Below are positions 48,573-56,196 of a stretch of DNA of 64,000 bases, one piece after another (positions within the stretch are counted from its first letter, which is position 1; each line of letters starts with the position of its first letter). The DNA comes from JASLBX01 sp036374175 (GTDB lineage Bacteria > Actinomycetota > Actinomycetes > Jiangellales > Jiangellaceae), in the NCBI GenBank assembly GCA_036374175.1, contig DASUUH010000149.1, positions 1 to 64,000 of the forward strand, in the 5' to 3' direction. Position numbers and translations under genes: made by a program. The notes below the pieces were generated by a model. The model had not been told where the DNA came from and did no database searches. It saw only the letters and a list, made by a program, of their open reading frames with translations.

Positions 48573-51155
48573 GTGAAGCTGATCGAGCGCGAGGCCGCCT
48601 TGGCAGCGCTTGATGAGCGACTGGCCGAGGCTCTCCAAGGGGACGGCTCGGTGGTTCTGGTCCATGGCGAAGCAGGCATCGGCAAGACGAGCTTGTTGCG
48701 GACGTGGACCGCCAACTTGCCGCAGGGTATTCGACTCGCGTGGGGCGCGTGTGATCCGCTCACCACACCAAGCCCGCTTGCGCCCCTTCGCGAGGCAGCC
48801 CCGGAGTTGGGCGGAGACGTAAGCCGGGCGCTCGGCAGCGGTGTGTCCACTATCGAGGCGTTCGCAGCAGTTGTCGCCGAACTGCGGAAAAGGACGCGTG
48901 TCGTCGTGTTCGAGGACCTGCAGTGGGCCGACGAAGCGACGCTGGACCTGCTGCGCTACGCCGGCCGGCGCATCGAGTCGACTCCGTCCATGCTGGTGCT
49001 GAGCGTGCGTGATGACGAGCCGGCGGACACCGCCGCGTTGCAGGCGGTCATCGGGGAACTCAGCCGTGCCGGCGTACTCACCCGCGTACGGCTGCGGCCC
49101 TTGTCACCGGCCGGCGTCGCCCGACTGTTGGCCGGACGCCGGGACGATGCCGATGTTGTGTACCGGCGGACCGGTGGCAACCCGTTCTTCGTGACAGAAG
49201 TGACCGAACATGCCGACGAACCGGTGCCCGACACCGTTCGCGATGCAGTGCTCGCACGCCTCGCCACGCTGCACGATAAGGAACGGGCGGTCCTGGAGCT
49301 CCTGGCGTGCGTACCCGGCCGAGTCGACGACACGCTGGCCGCCACACTTGTCGAGGGCGGCACCGCACTTGACGGGTTGATCGCCAAGGGGCTGCTGTCC
49401 GTGGAAGGCCGCGGCGTCACCTTTCGGCATGAATTGGTCCGGCTGGCGGTCGTGGAGTCACTTCCCGCCTTTCGTCGCCGTGACTTGCATCGCACGATCC
49501 TGGCGGCACTCGAGCAGCGAACCGACACGGACCCTGCGGTCCTCACTCACCATGCGGTGCAGGCGGCGGCAGCCGACCGGGTACACCTGCATGCCCGCCT
49601 GGCGGCGGCGGACGCGGCCGCGGCCGGCGCTCACCGCGAAGCGGCCAGCTTCCTGCTGGCCGCCCTCGAAACCGCTGACCGGCTCGGTGCGCGGGATCGG
49701 GCGGAATTGCTCGAGGCCCGCTCGTACGAGCTGTACTTGACCGATCGGGTCGACGAGGCGATCGCCACGCGGGAAGAAGCGGTTGCGCTCCGCGCACAGA
49801 TCGGCGATACGATCGCCGTCGGGTCCGGCCACCGCTGGCTCTCACGGTTCTCCTGGTTTTCCGGGCGGCGAATGCAAGCTGAGCGTCACGCTGAGCGTGC
49901 CGTGGAGTTGCTCGAAGAAGCCGGCGACGGCCGGGAACTCGGTTTCGCCTACAGCAACCGCTCGCAGCTGGTCATGCTGGCACGCGACGAGGCCGCTGCG
50001 ATCACGTGGGGCGAGCGCGCGCTCGAAGTGGCCGAACGGCTCGGAGACGTCGAGTTGCGGGCCCACGCACTGAACAATGTGGGCACGGCGCTCGGACATA
50101 TCGGCGACCCCAAGGGTCACGACATGCTGATTGAGAGCGTCGCCCTCGCCCGTCAACACGGCCTGGACGAACACGTAGCGCGCGGCTACACAAACCTCGT
50201 CTGGCAGGCGGTCGAACACCGGCAGTTCGCGTACGGCGAGCCTCTGTTGCGCGAGGGTCTGGCGTTCGCGGCTCAGCGCGACCTCGACGCCTGGCGGCGA
50301 TACATGCTCGGCTGCCGGGCCCGCCACCACCTGCTGCGTGGGCGGCTGACGGCGGCCGCTGACGACGCCACCGCAGTGTTGGCAGAACCGGCGAGCCCGG
50401 TGAGCCGAATCTGGCCGCTGATGGTCCTTGGCCAGGTTCGTACTCGGCGCGGGGATCCCGGCGCGGGCGAGGTACTGGCCGAGGCGTGGGCGCTCGGGGT
50501 GCAGGTGGGTGAGATTCTACGGCTGGCGCCGCTGGTAGCCGCACGCGCTGAGCACTCTTGGGCGGCAGGGATCGAACCTCCGCTTGACGAGTTCCGCGAC
50601 GTCTACAAACAGCTTCGCACTGTCCACGACGGGTGGCTGGTGGGAGAAGCCCTGACTTGGTTACGCCGGATCGGCGAAGCCGTCGAGCCTGCGCCGGACG
50701 TGGTCCTGCCAGAGCCGTACCAACTCGAACTGGCCGGCCAGTACTTTGCCGCAGCGTCGGTCTGGCGCGAGCTGAGCTGCCCCTACGATGCGGCTATCGC
50801 GCTTGCCGACTCAGGTACCGAGCAGGGATTGCTCCAAGCGCTGGAGCTATTGACCGAACTGGGCGCGGAGGGTACGGCACGTCGCGTTCGCCAGCAGCTG
50901 CGCGAGCTCGGTGCATCGGGCGTGCCCCGGGGCCCGCGACCGACGACCCGAGCCAACCCCGCACTACTCACCGCCCGGCAGGTTGAAGTTGTCGCGTTGC
51001 TCGCCGCCGGCCTGACCAACGCGGAGATCGCCGACGAGCTGGTGATATCGCCGAAGACCGCCGGCCACCACGTGTCGGCGATCTTGGAGAAACTGGGCGC
51101 CCGATCGCGGATCGAGGCCGCCAACATCGCTCGCGAACTGGGGCTCACTGGGTGA
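48573..51155 (+). CDS. LuxR family AAA-ATPase regulator (LAL type)
   Basis: 860-aa large ATP-binding LuxR regulator. Walker A GEAGIGKTS at about 32-40, Walker B VVVFEDLQWADEA at about 110-122 and AAA/NACHT-like arm to about 320. Helical TPR-like repeats occupy about 330-780. C-terminal LuxR HTH: LTARQVEVVALLAAGLTNAE then VISPKTAGHHVSAILEKLGA (about 798-845). LAL regulators often activate catabolic or secondary-metabolite genes. TAAGCT is 7 nt before the GTG, so leaderless. The next gene, a DUF4242/SCO4226-like protein, may be a target. Confidence 0.92.
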   Translation: MKLIEREAALAALDERLAEALQGDGSVVLVHGEAGIGKTSLLRTWTANLPQGIRLAWGACDPLTTPSPLAPLREAAPELGGDVSRALGSGVSTIEAFAAVVAELRKRTRVVVFEDLQWADEATLDLLRYAGRRIESTPSMLVLSVRDDEPADTAALQAVIGELSRAGVLTRVRLRPLSPAGVARLLAGRRDDADVVYRRTGGNPFFVTEVTEHADEPVPDTVRDAVLARLATLHDKERAVLELLACVPGRVDDTLAATLVEGGTALDGLIAKGLLSVEGRGVTFRHELVRLAVVESLPAFRRRDLHRTILAALEQRTDTDPAVLTHHAVQAAAADRVHLHARLAAADAAAAGAHREAASFLLAALETADRLGARDRAELLEARSYELYLTDRVDEAIATREEAVALRAQIGDTIAVGSGHRWLSRFSWFSGRRMQAERHAERAVELLEEAGDGRELGFAYSNRSQLVMLARDEAAAITWGERALEVAERLGDVELRAHALNNVGTALGHIGDPKGHDMLIESVALARQHGLDEHVARGYTNLVWQAVEHRQFAYGEPLLREGLAFAAQRDLDAWRRYMLGCRARHHLLRGRLTAAADDATAVLAEPASPVSRIWPLMVLGQVRTRRGDPGAGEVLAEAWALGVQVGEILRLAPLVAARAEHSWAAGIEPPLDEFRDVYKQLRTVHDGWLVGEALTWLRRIGEAVEPAPDVVLPEPYQLELAGQYFAAASVWRELSCPYDAAIALADSGTEQGLLQALELLTELGAEGTARRVRQQLRELGASGVPRGPRPTTRANPALLTARQVEVVALLAAGLTNAEIADELVISPKTAGHHVSAILEKLGARSRIEAANIARELGLTG

Positions 51156-51279
51156 TCCGCACTCTCCAACATGGGGATCGGCGCTCGCCAACATAGGAAT
51201 TCCACCCGATGTAGGGCCCCGTGGTGCGCTCATACGTTGCTCATGTCGCTCAACAACCAACCAACCCGAAGGAGACGAC

Positions 51280-51573
51280 ATGAACCTCTACGCAATTCGC
51301 CGCCGGGACTACTGGGGCACCCCTGAGCAACTCCAGGCGACGGCGGCCAAGTCGGCGCAGGTCGGCGAGGAGATGGCCGACGACGTCCGCTGGATCCGCA
51401 GCTACGTGGTCCAGGAGGAGTCGGGCAAGCTCGGCACGGTCTGCATCTACCAGGGCACCAGCCCGGAGAAGGTGCGCGAGCAGGCCGAGCGCAGCGGCAT
51501 GCCGGCAGACGAGGTGTCCCTCGTGATCGACACCGTCCTCGTCCGTGAAGACCCAGTAGCCGCCGCCCTCTGA
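51280..51573 (+). CDS. DUF4242 / SCO4226-family nickel-binding protein
   Basis: 97-aa ferredoxin-like-fold protein of the family that includes Streptomyces SCO4226, a structurally studied nickel-binding protein. Segments: MNLYAIRRRDYWGTPEQLQA, WIRSYVVQEESGKLGTVCIY and KVREQAERSGMPADEVSLVI. One cysteine (VCIY) is present. The ribosome site AAGGAG is 6 nt before the ATG. It stands between a LAL regulator and a secreted protein. Its link with the Nur-box transporter at 30 kb is only thematic. Confidence 0.82.
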   Translation: MNLYAIRRRDYWGTPEQLQATAAKSAQVGEEMADDVRWIRSYVVQEESGKLGTVCIYQGTSPEKVREQAERSGMPADEVSLVIDTVLVREDPVAAAL

Positions 51574-51604
51574 CGCTACGTCCACATCTTTCGAAAGGAT
51601 TCTC

Positions 51605-51961
51605 ATGTACCGCTTCCAGACCGCAAAGTCTCGCCGGGCTCTTATCGCGCTGGCCCTGCCGGTGATCGCCGCCGCTTCGCTGGTGCCGGCCTCGATGGCC
51701 GCCGCCGACGCGACGTGTTCCGGCACGCTCGACATCGCCAACCACGGCGAGCACATCGTCGCCGACTACATCACCGGGCTCGGCCGTGAAAACGTCGAGT
51801 GGTCGCCGAGCGGCGGCCTCGTCGGTGAAGCACTGGCCGGCACGGGTGCCGCGGTGCCCGGCGCGCCAGGCCCGGGCTCGCACTTCGTGCACGGCTTCGC
51901 ACCCGGCGCGTCGTTCTGCCTCGACCAGTCCCAGTCGCCGGGCGCCCACCCCGGCCCGTAG
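51605..51961 (+). CDS. Small secreted protein
   Basis: 118-aa secreted protein. The signal peptide has a basic N-part (KSRR), a hydrophobic core (ALIALALPVIAAASLV) and an AAADA cleavage site at about residue 33-36. The mature part (about 85 aa) is Gly/Ala/Pro-rich with two cysteines (ATCSGTL and SFCLDQ) that could form a disulfide. No family was recognised. AAAGGA is 6 nt before the ATG; possibly co-transcribed with the SCO4226-like gene 31 nt upstream. Confidence 0.75.
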   Translation: MYRFQTAKSRRALIALALPVIAAASLVPASMAAADATCSGTLDIANHGEHIVADYITGLGRENVEWSPSGGLVGEALAGTGAAVPGAPGPGSHFVHGFAPGASFCLDQSQSPGAHPGP

Positions 51962-51988
51962 CCAAGGCTTTCCGTCCACCACCCCCTC

Positions 51989-52050
51989 GTTGATCACGGG
52001 CGAATGGCCCCTTCCGCACTGCCGGAAGGGGCCATTCGTCCATGATCAAC
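51989..52050. terminator. Long inverted repeat between convergent genes
   Basis: Inner 16-bp perfect stem CGAATGGCCCCTTCCG (52001-52016) / CGGAAGGGGCCATTCG (52023-52038) with a 6-nt loop. An outer GTTGATCA (51989-51996) / TGATCAAC (52043-52050) extends it across four mismatched bases. It lies between the secreted-protein gene and the convergent ABC permease, and probably acts as a bidirectional terminator. Confidence 0.78.
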
Positions 52051-52052
52051 GG

Positions 52053-52829
52053 CTAGACGGCGCGCTGGTAGGCGCGGAATGCCCGCGCCGACAGCCACGT
52101 CATGACGACCGCAAGCGCCGCCAGCAGGGCGATCCGCCCGCCGACCAGACCCCAATCGGGGCTTGCGGCCAGCGCCTCACGGCTTGCCACCACCGCCCAG
52201 TCGACCGGGTTGAAGGTAGCGACCGTCCCGATCCAGTCCGGCAGCAACGCCGGCGCCATCAGCGTCGAGGACAAGAACAGCAGCGGGAATGCCAGGAACT
52301 GGAAGATGCCGATCAAAGCTTCTCCAGTCCGCAGCAGCAACGCGGCCGCACACGAAAGCGCCGCGAACAGCACCGCCAGCAGCACCGCCGCGGCGAGCAC
52401 GACGAGTATGCCGACGACGCCGCCGTCGTATCGCGCACCCATGAGCAACGCGACGCCGAACACGATCAGCGACTGGACGATAGTCACGGCCGCCTGGTAC
52501 ACCAGGATGCCGTTGATGATCGCGACGCGTCGCACCGGCGAAGCCAGGTAGCGGTCCATCACGCCGCGGTCCATGTCATCGATGAGCGTGTTGCCTGCCC
52601 AGCCGGCGTTCATCATCGCGGTCATCACGATCACGCCAGGGGTCAGGTAAGCGACGTAACTGGTGCCACCGAACCCCGGCAGCTCGACCACCCGCTCGAA
52701 CAGCTGGCTGAACAGCAGCAGCCACACCATCGGCTGGATAAGAGTGAACGCCAGGTACGCCGGCTGCCGGTACAAGATCCGCACGGTTCGGACGGCAAGG
52801 TGCGTCGAGTGTGCAAGAGCGGTTGTCAT
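52053..52829 (-). CDS. ABC-2 type transporter permease
   Basis: 258-aa permease with six helices, including VWLLLFSQLFERVVELPG, VILVVLAAAVLLAVLFAALS and FLAFPLLFLSSTLMAPALLP. It is of the DrrB/ABC-2 exporter type: RIPLYRQPAYLAF-like N-terminus, then YLTPGVIVMTAMMNAGWAGN. The ATG at 52829 overlaps the ATPase stop (ATGA), so together they form a full exporter, probably for a drug or lipid. Export substrate unknown. Confidence 0.9.
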   Translation of the reverse strand: MTTALAHSTHLAVRTVRILYRQPAYLAFTLIQPMVWLLLFSQLFERVVELPGFGGTSYVAYLTPGVIVMTAMMNAGWAGNTLIDDMDRGVMDRYLASPVRRVAIINGILVYQAAVTIVQSLIVFGVALLMGARYDGGVVGILVVLAAAVLLAVLFAALSCAAALLLRTGEALIGIFQFLAFPLLFLSSTLMAPALLPDWIGTVATFNPVDWAVVASREALAASPDWGLVGGRIALLAALAVVMTWLSARAFRAYQRAV

Positions 52830-53827
52830 GCCGCGACCTCCTTCGTGCCGGCCTCGTCGGCGGCCTGAAACGACCGGCCGGCGTGACGCAGGTAGACATC
52901 GTCGAGGGACGGACGGGCGACGGTGACCGACGCCAGCGGGATCTGTGCGGCGTCGAGCGCGGCGAGCACGCCCGGCAGGGTGGCTGCACCATTGCCGACA
53001 CGTGCCCGCACCATCGCACCGTCCGTGGCGACCTCACGAACGCCGGTAACCGTTTCGATGGCCGTGCGAGCGTGACCGTTGACGGCGGGCTCGGCCAGCT
53101 CGATCTGCACCGTGTCGCCGGACAGTTCGCCCTTAAGCTGCTCAGGCGTGCCCGCTGCTACGACTTGGCCGCGATCGACGATCGCCAGCCGGCTGGCGAG
53201 GCGGTCGGCCTCGTCCAGGTAATGCGTGGTGAGCAGGACGGTCAGGCCATCGGACCGGGTCAGCTCCGCGATCTCGGACCACATGTCGGCTCGTGCCTCG
53301 GGGTCCAGGCCCGTGGTGGGCTCGTCCAGGAAAAGCACCTGCGGACGGTGGATGAGCCCGAGTGCGACGTCCAACTTGCGCTGCATGCCGCCTGACCAAG
53401 ACTTGGTGATGCGGCCGGCAGCCTCTGTCAGGCCGAACCGCTCGAACAGCTCGGCCGAGCGCTGTTTGATGTGCCGGCTGGACAAGCCGTAAATGCGGCC
53501 CTGCAGGGTGAGGTTCTCCCATCCCGTCGCGGTGGGGTCGAAGCACGGCTTCTGCGGCACGTAGCCGATCACGCGCCGGACGCCGGCGGGATCTCGTCGC
53601 ACATCGATCCCCCCGACGGAGGCCTCGCCGGTGTCGGGCGAGGCGAGCGTGGTGACGATCTTGACGGTTGTGGACTTGCCGGCGCCGTTCGGGCCGAGCA
53701 AGCCGAAGACGGAACCGGCTGGGACGGCGAAGGTGACGCCGTCCAGCGCCCGGACCGCCTTGGCGCCTTTGCCATACGTTTTGGTCAGGCCGGACGCCTC
53801 GATGGCGAGGCGGGTCGATTCGGACAT
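52826..53827 (-). CDS. ABC transporter ATPase, DrrA-like
   Basis: 333-aa ABC ATPase. Walker A GPNGAGKST at 45-53, signature WSGGMQRKLDVAL, Walker B VLFLDEPTTGLDPEA. The C-terminal domain (about 230-320, with VRARVGNGAATLPGVLAALD) is of the DUF4162/daunorubicin-resistance type. The ATG at 53827 with GGAGGGAG upstream gives the family start; the frame extends to 53929 without a ribosome site. Followed by the permease. A PadR gene 160 bp upstream is the likely repressor. Confidence 0.93.
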   Translation of the reverse strand: MSESTRLAIEASGLTKTYGKGAKAVRALDGVTFAVPAGSVFGLLGPNGAGKSTTVKIVTTLASPDTGEASVGGIDVRRDPAGVRRVIGYVPQKPCFDPTATGWENLTLQGRIYGLSSRHIKQRSAELFERFGLTEAAGRITKSWSGGMQRKLDVALGLIHRPQVLFLDEPTTGLDPEARADMWSEIAELTRSDGLTVLLTTHYLDEADRLASRLAIVDRGQVVAAGTPEQLKGELSGDTVQIELAEPAVNGHARTAIETVTGVREVATDGAMVRARVGNGAATLPGVLAALDAAQIPLASVTVARPSLDDVYLRHAGRSFQAADEAGTKEVAA

Positions 53828-53987
53828 GGTTCTCCCTCCAAGTGGGTGAGGAGAGCCGATGTGCCGCGACTGGCCTACGCTTACAGGTGCGACGCCTTGG
53901 GCTGTAGGCCCCCGTGGTACTCGGCTCAAGCGTTTCGGATGGCCCCTGGCTGGTGGTGTTGCCGCACCGCGGTCGGGGGCCGTTCTG

Positions 53988-54674
53988 CTACTCGAATTCG
54001 TGCGCGTGGTCGATCCAGGCGAAGTCCTCCTTGAACTCTTCGATCACGATGGCCCAGATCTCGTCATGCGACAGACCTGTGCCGCGAAGCTCATGAATCC
54101 GCCGCCAGCCGGCGAGCCCACTGAACGAGCCGTTTCGCATGTCGTCCAGCAGGGCGGTCAGGAACTCCACCTCCGCAGCGAGAATGGCGAGCTCATACTC
54201 GTGCTCCACGGCGAACAGGCGCGGCATGCCACCATCGAGGGCCCGGGCGATCAGCTTCTGGCCGTTCTCCAGCGCGGCCCGCTGCGTCGACAGGCGGCGC
54301 TCGAGCAGTTCGGTGGCCTCTTCCGGCGGCAAGGCGGGCATCAGCGACAGCGCCGCTTCGAACTGGGGGAAATCTTTGACCGGCTTGCTGAGAAGTTCGC
54401 TGAGCCAGTCGATCATCTCCTGCTGGCCGGCTTCGGTGATTGCGTACACGGTTCGTTCCGGCCGGTTACCCGCCCGAACGGTCTCGCGAACTTCGATCAG
54501 TCCGCGGTTCTGTAGCGACTCCACGACGGAGTAGAGCGACCCATAATTGATCTTGATGCTGTCTTCCTTGCGGCGCTCCTTGAGCGTGGCCGACATCTGG
54601 TACGGATGCATCGGCTGCTCGTACAGCAGCACGAGCACCGCGAGAGCCAGCGGGTTTCGTCGAGTCGCCGCCAT
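53988..54674 (-). CDS. PadR family transcriptional regulator
   Basis: 228-aa PadR regulator. Winged HTH at about 5-90 (LALAVLVLLYEQPMHPYQMS, then INYGSLYSVVESLQNRGLIE) followed by a long Vir-type helical dimerisation domain. The ATG at 54674 has GGAGG 6 nt upstream. It is transcribed toward the ABC exporter genes. A consensus promoter with an overlapping palindrome lies just upstream, suggesting autorepression, as is common when a PadR protein controls a drug exporter. Confidence 0.92.
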   Translation of the reverse strand: MAATRRNPLALAVLVLLYEQPMHPYQMSATLKERRKEDSIKINYGSLYSVVESLQNRGLIEVRETVRAGNRPERTVYAITEAGQQEMIDWLSELLSKPVKDFPQFEAALSLMPALPPEEATELLERRLSTQRAALENGQKLIARALDGGMPRLFAVEHEYELAILAAEVEFLTALLDDMRNGSFSGLAGWRRIHELRGTGLSHDEIWAIVIEEFKEDFAWIDHAHEFE

Positions 54675-54701
54675 ACTCGCCTCCGTACATCCGATCTCGG
54701 T

Positions 54702-54743
54702 TACTCTGAGTCGAGTATTATGGGCAGGGTATGGCGTTGTCAA
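54702..54743 (-). promoter_or_regulatory. Consensus promoter and operator of the PadR gene
   Basis: On the minus strand TTGACA (54743-54738), exactly 17 nt, then TAATAC (54720-54715). The palindrome TACTC (54702-54706) TGAGTC GAGTA (54713-54717) overlaps the -10. This is the best vegetative promoter in the window; the bound PadR would block it. Confidence 0.75.
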
Positions 54744-54807
54744 GACCTAATCGGCTTGTTGTGGTGGCGGTGGTGGTGGTCGGGCGTCCGCGAGGAGATC
54801 AGGTGAT

Positions 54808-56148
54808 CTAGGAGGCGGCGACCCAGTCGGCGAGGCGGTTGATGGCGTCGAAGGTGGGGTTGCAGTACTTCTTCAAGAAGTCCTGCCCCGGCTCCTCGTC
54901 CTCGCCCAGTTCGGCTGCAGCCTCCAGCGCCGCTCCGCCGTCGAAGTCAACACACGAAATGCGTACCGACAGCTCATGCTCGGGACGGCCGAAGACGCTG
55001 CCCGGCAGGAACGCCACTCCGAGGTCGTCGAGCGCCCGGTCGCACAGTTCCCGGCTCGACTTGATGCCCCGCGCCGACAGCCGGGTCCGCGGCTCGCTGA
55101 AGTTCGGAAACAGATAGAACCCGCCCTTAGGTACGGCGAGTTCGGCACCTACCGAACGCAGCCGGTCGTAGCTGTACAGCATCAGCCCCCGCAAGACCTT
55201 CCGCGACCGGTCGAGGTAGTCGTCCCACTCCGCGCTCGGCTCGAAGCCGTGAATCGCTGCGTACTGGATCGGCGCCGAGGTCGAGGTGAATGTCTCGCTG
55301 GCCACCGCCGCCATAGCGTCGACCAGCCAGCTCAGCGTCGCCGGAAAGGCGAATGCCCCGAGCCGCCAGCCGCCGGCACCGCCCCATTTCGACAGGCCGT
55401 TGCTGATGATCGTGCCCTCGGGGTAGAACCGCGCTATGGAGACGTGATCGCCATCGAAGCGCAGGCCGCTGTATATCTCGTCGGCGAGCAGCAGCACCCG
55501 GTACTTGCGGGCCACCTCCGCGATCTCGCGCAACTGCTGTTCGGAGTAGGCAGAGCCGGTCGGGTTGCCCGGATAGTTGAGGATCAGCAGCCGGGGACGG
55601 TGCGGGTCGGCGGCGCACAAGGTCTCCAGCGCCTCGGGAGTGACACCCAACCCGGTCTCGATCTCGGTGGGCAACCAATGCAGGTTACGGCCGATGATCC
55701 GGGCCTGCGGCGCGTACGACACCCAACTCGGCGCGGGGATGACGAGATCGCCGTAATAGACGAGCTGGACGAGGAACATCAGCTCCTTCGTGCCGGGCCC
55801 GATGAGCACGTTTTCGGGCAGGTATTCCAGGCCTTGAGTGCGCCGGTAATAACCGACGATTGCGCGGCGTAGCTCGGGAAGGCCCTTGACCGCGAGGTAG
55901 TCCTTTTCGGCGGCGTGCTCACGCAGCGCGCGGACCATCACGTCGGGTACCGGAAACGGTGATTGGCCCAGCCCGAGCCGGACCACATCCTGCCCGTCAC
56001 GGACCAACACGGCACAGCGCTCGTTGATCGCTACCGTCGCCGACTTCGACAGGCCCCGCACGTTTAGATTCAGCTGGACCTGCGGTGATAATTCCGCTTC
56101 GACCACTCCGTTAGTGACTGAGGCAGCCACCGGTTCCTCTTTCAACAC
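54808..56148 (-). CDS. Class I/II pyridoxal-phosphate aminotransferase
   Basis: 446-aa fold-type I aminotransferase. PGTKELMFLVQLVYYGDLVI, the NYPGNPTGSAYSEQQ loop, DEIYSGLRF and the Schiff-base lysine in SNGLSKWGGAGGWRLGAF; the C-terminal Arg region is LSVRISCVDF. GTG at 56148 is used because GGGGG lies 5 nt upstream, and a longer frame to 56190 starts at a TTG without support. It is 48 nt downstream of the second valS and probably in the same operon. It resembles aspartate/branched-chain type enzymes; the substrate is unknown. Confidence 0.85.
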   Translation of the reverse strand: MLKEEPVAASVTNGVVEAELSPQVQLNLNVRGLSKSATVAINERCAVLVRDGQDVVRLGLGQSPFPVPDVMVRALREHAAEKDYLAVKGLPELRRAIVGYYRRTQGLEYLPENVLIGPGTKELMFLVQLVYYGDLVIPAPSWVSYAPQARIIGRNLHWLPTEIETGLGVTPEALETLCAADPHRPRLLILNYPGNPTGSAYSEQQLREIAEVARKYRVLLLADEIYSGLRFDGDHVSIARFYPEGTIISNGLSKWGGAGGWRLGAFAFPATLSWLVDAMAAVASETFTSTSAPIQYAAIHGFEPSAEWDDYLDRSRKVLRGLMLYSYDRLRSVGAELAVPKGGFYLFPNFSEPRTRLSARGIKSSRELCDRALDDLGVAFLPGSVFGRPEHELSVRISCVDFDGGAALEAAAELGEDEEPGQDFLKKYCNPTFDAINRLADWVAAS

Positions 56149-56196
56149 CTGGTCCCCCTCATGACCTGCGGTACCTCCCCGCGCTGCCAACCATAA

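Noticed and set aside
50540..50590. tRNA-like GGGATCGAACC string
   Set aside because: Only the T-arm-like string is present, with no acceptor or anticodon stems, and it lies inside the LuxR-type coding sequence.
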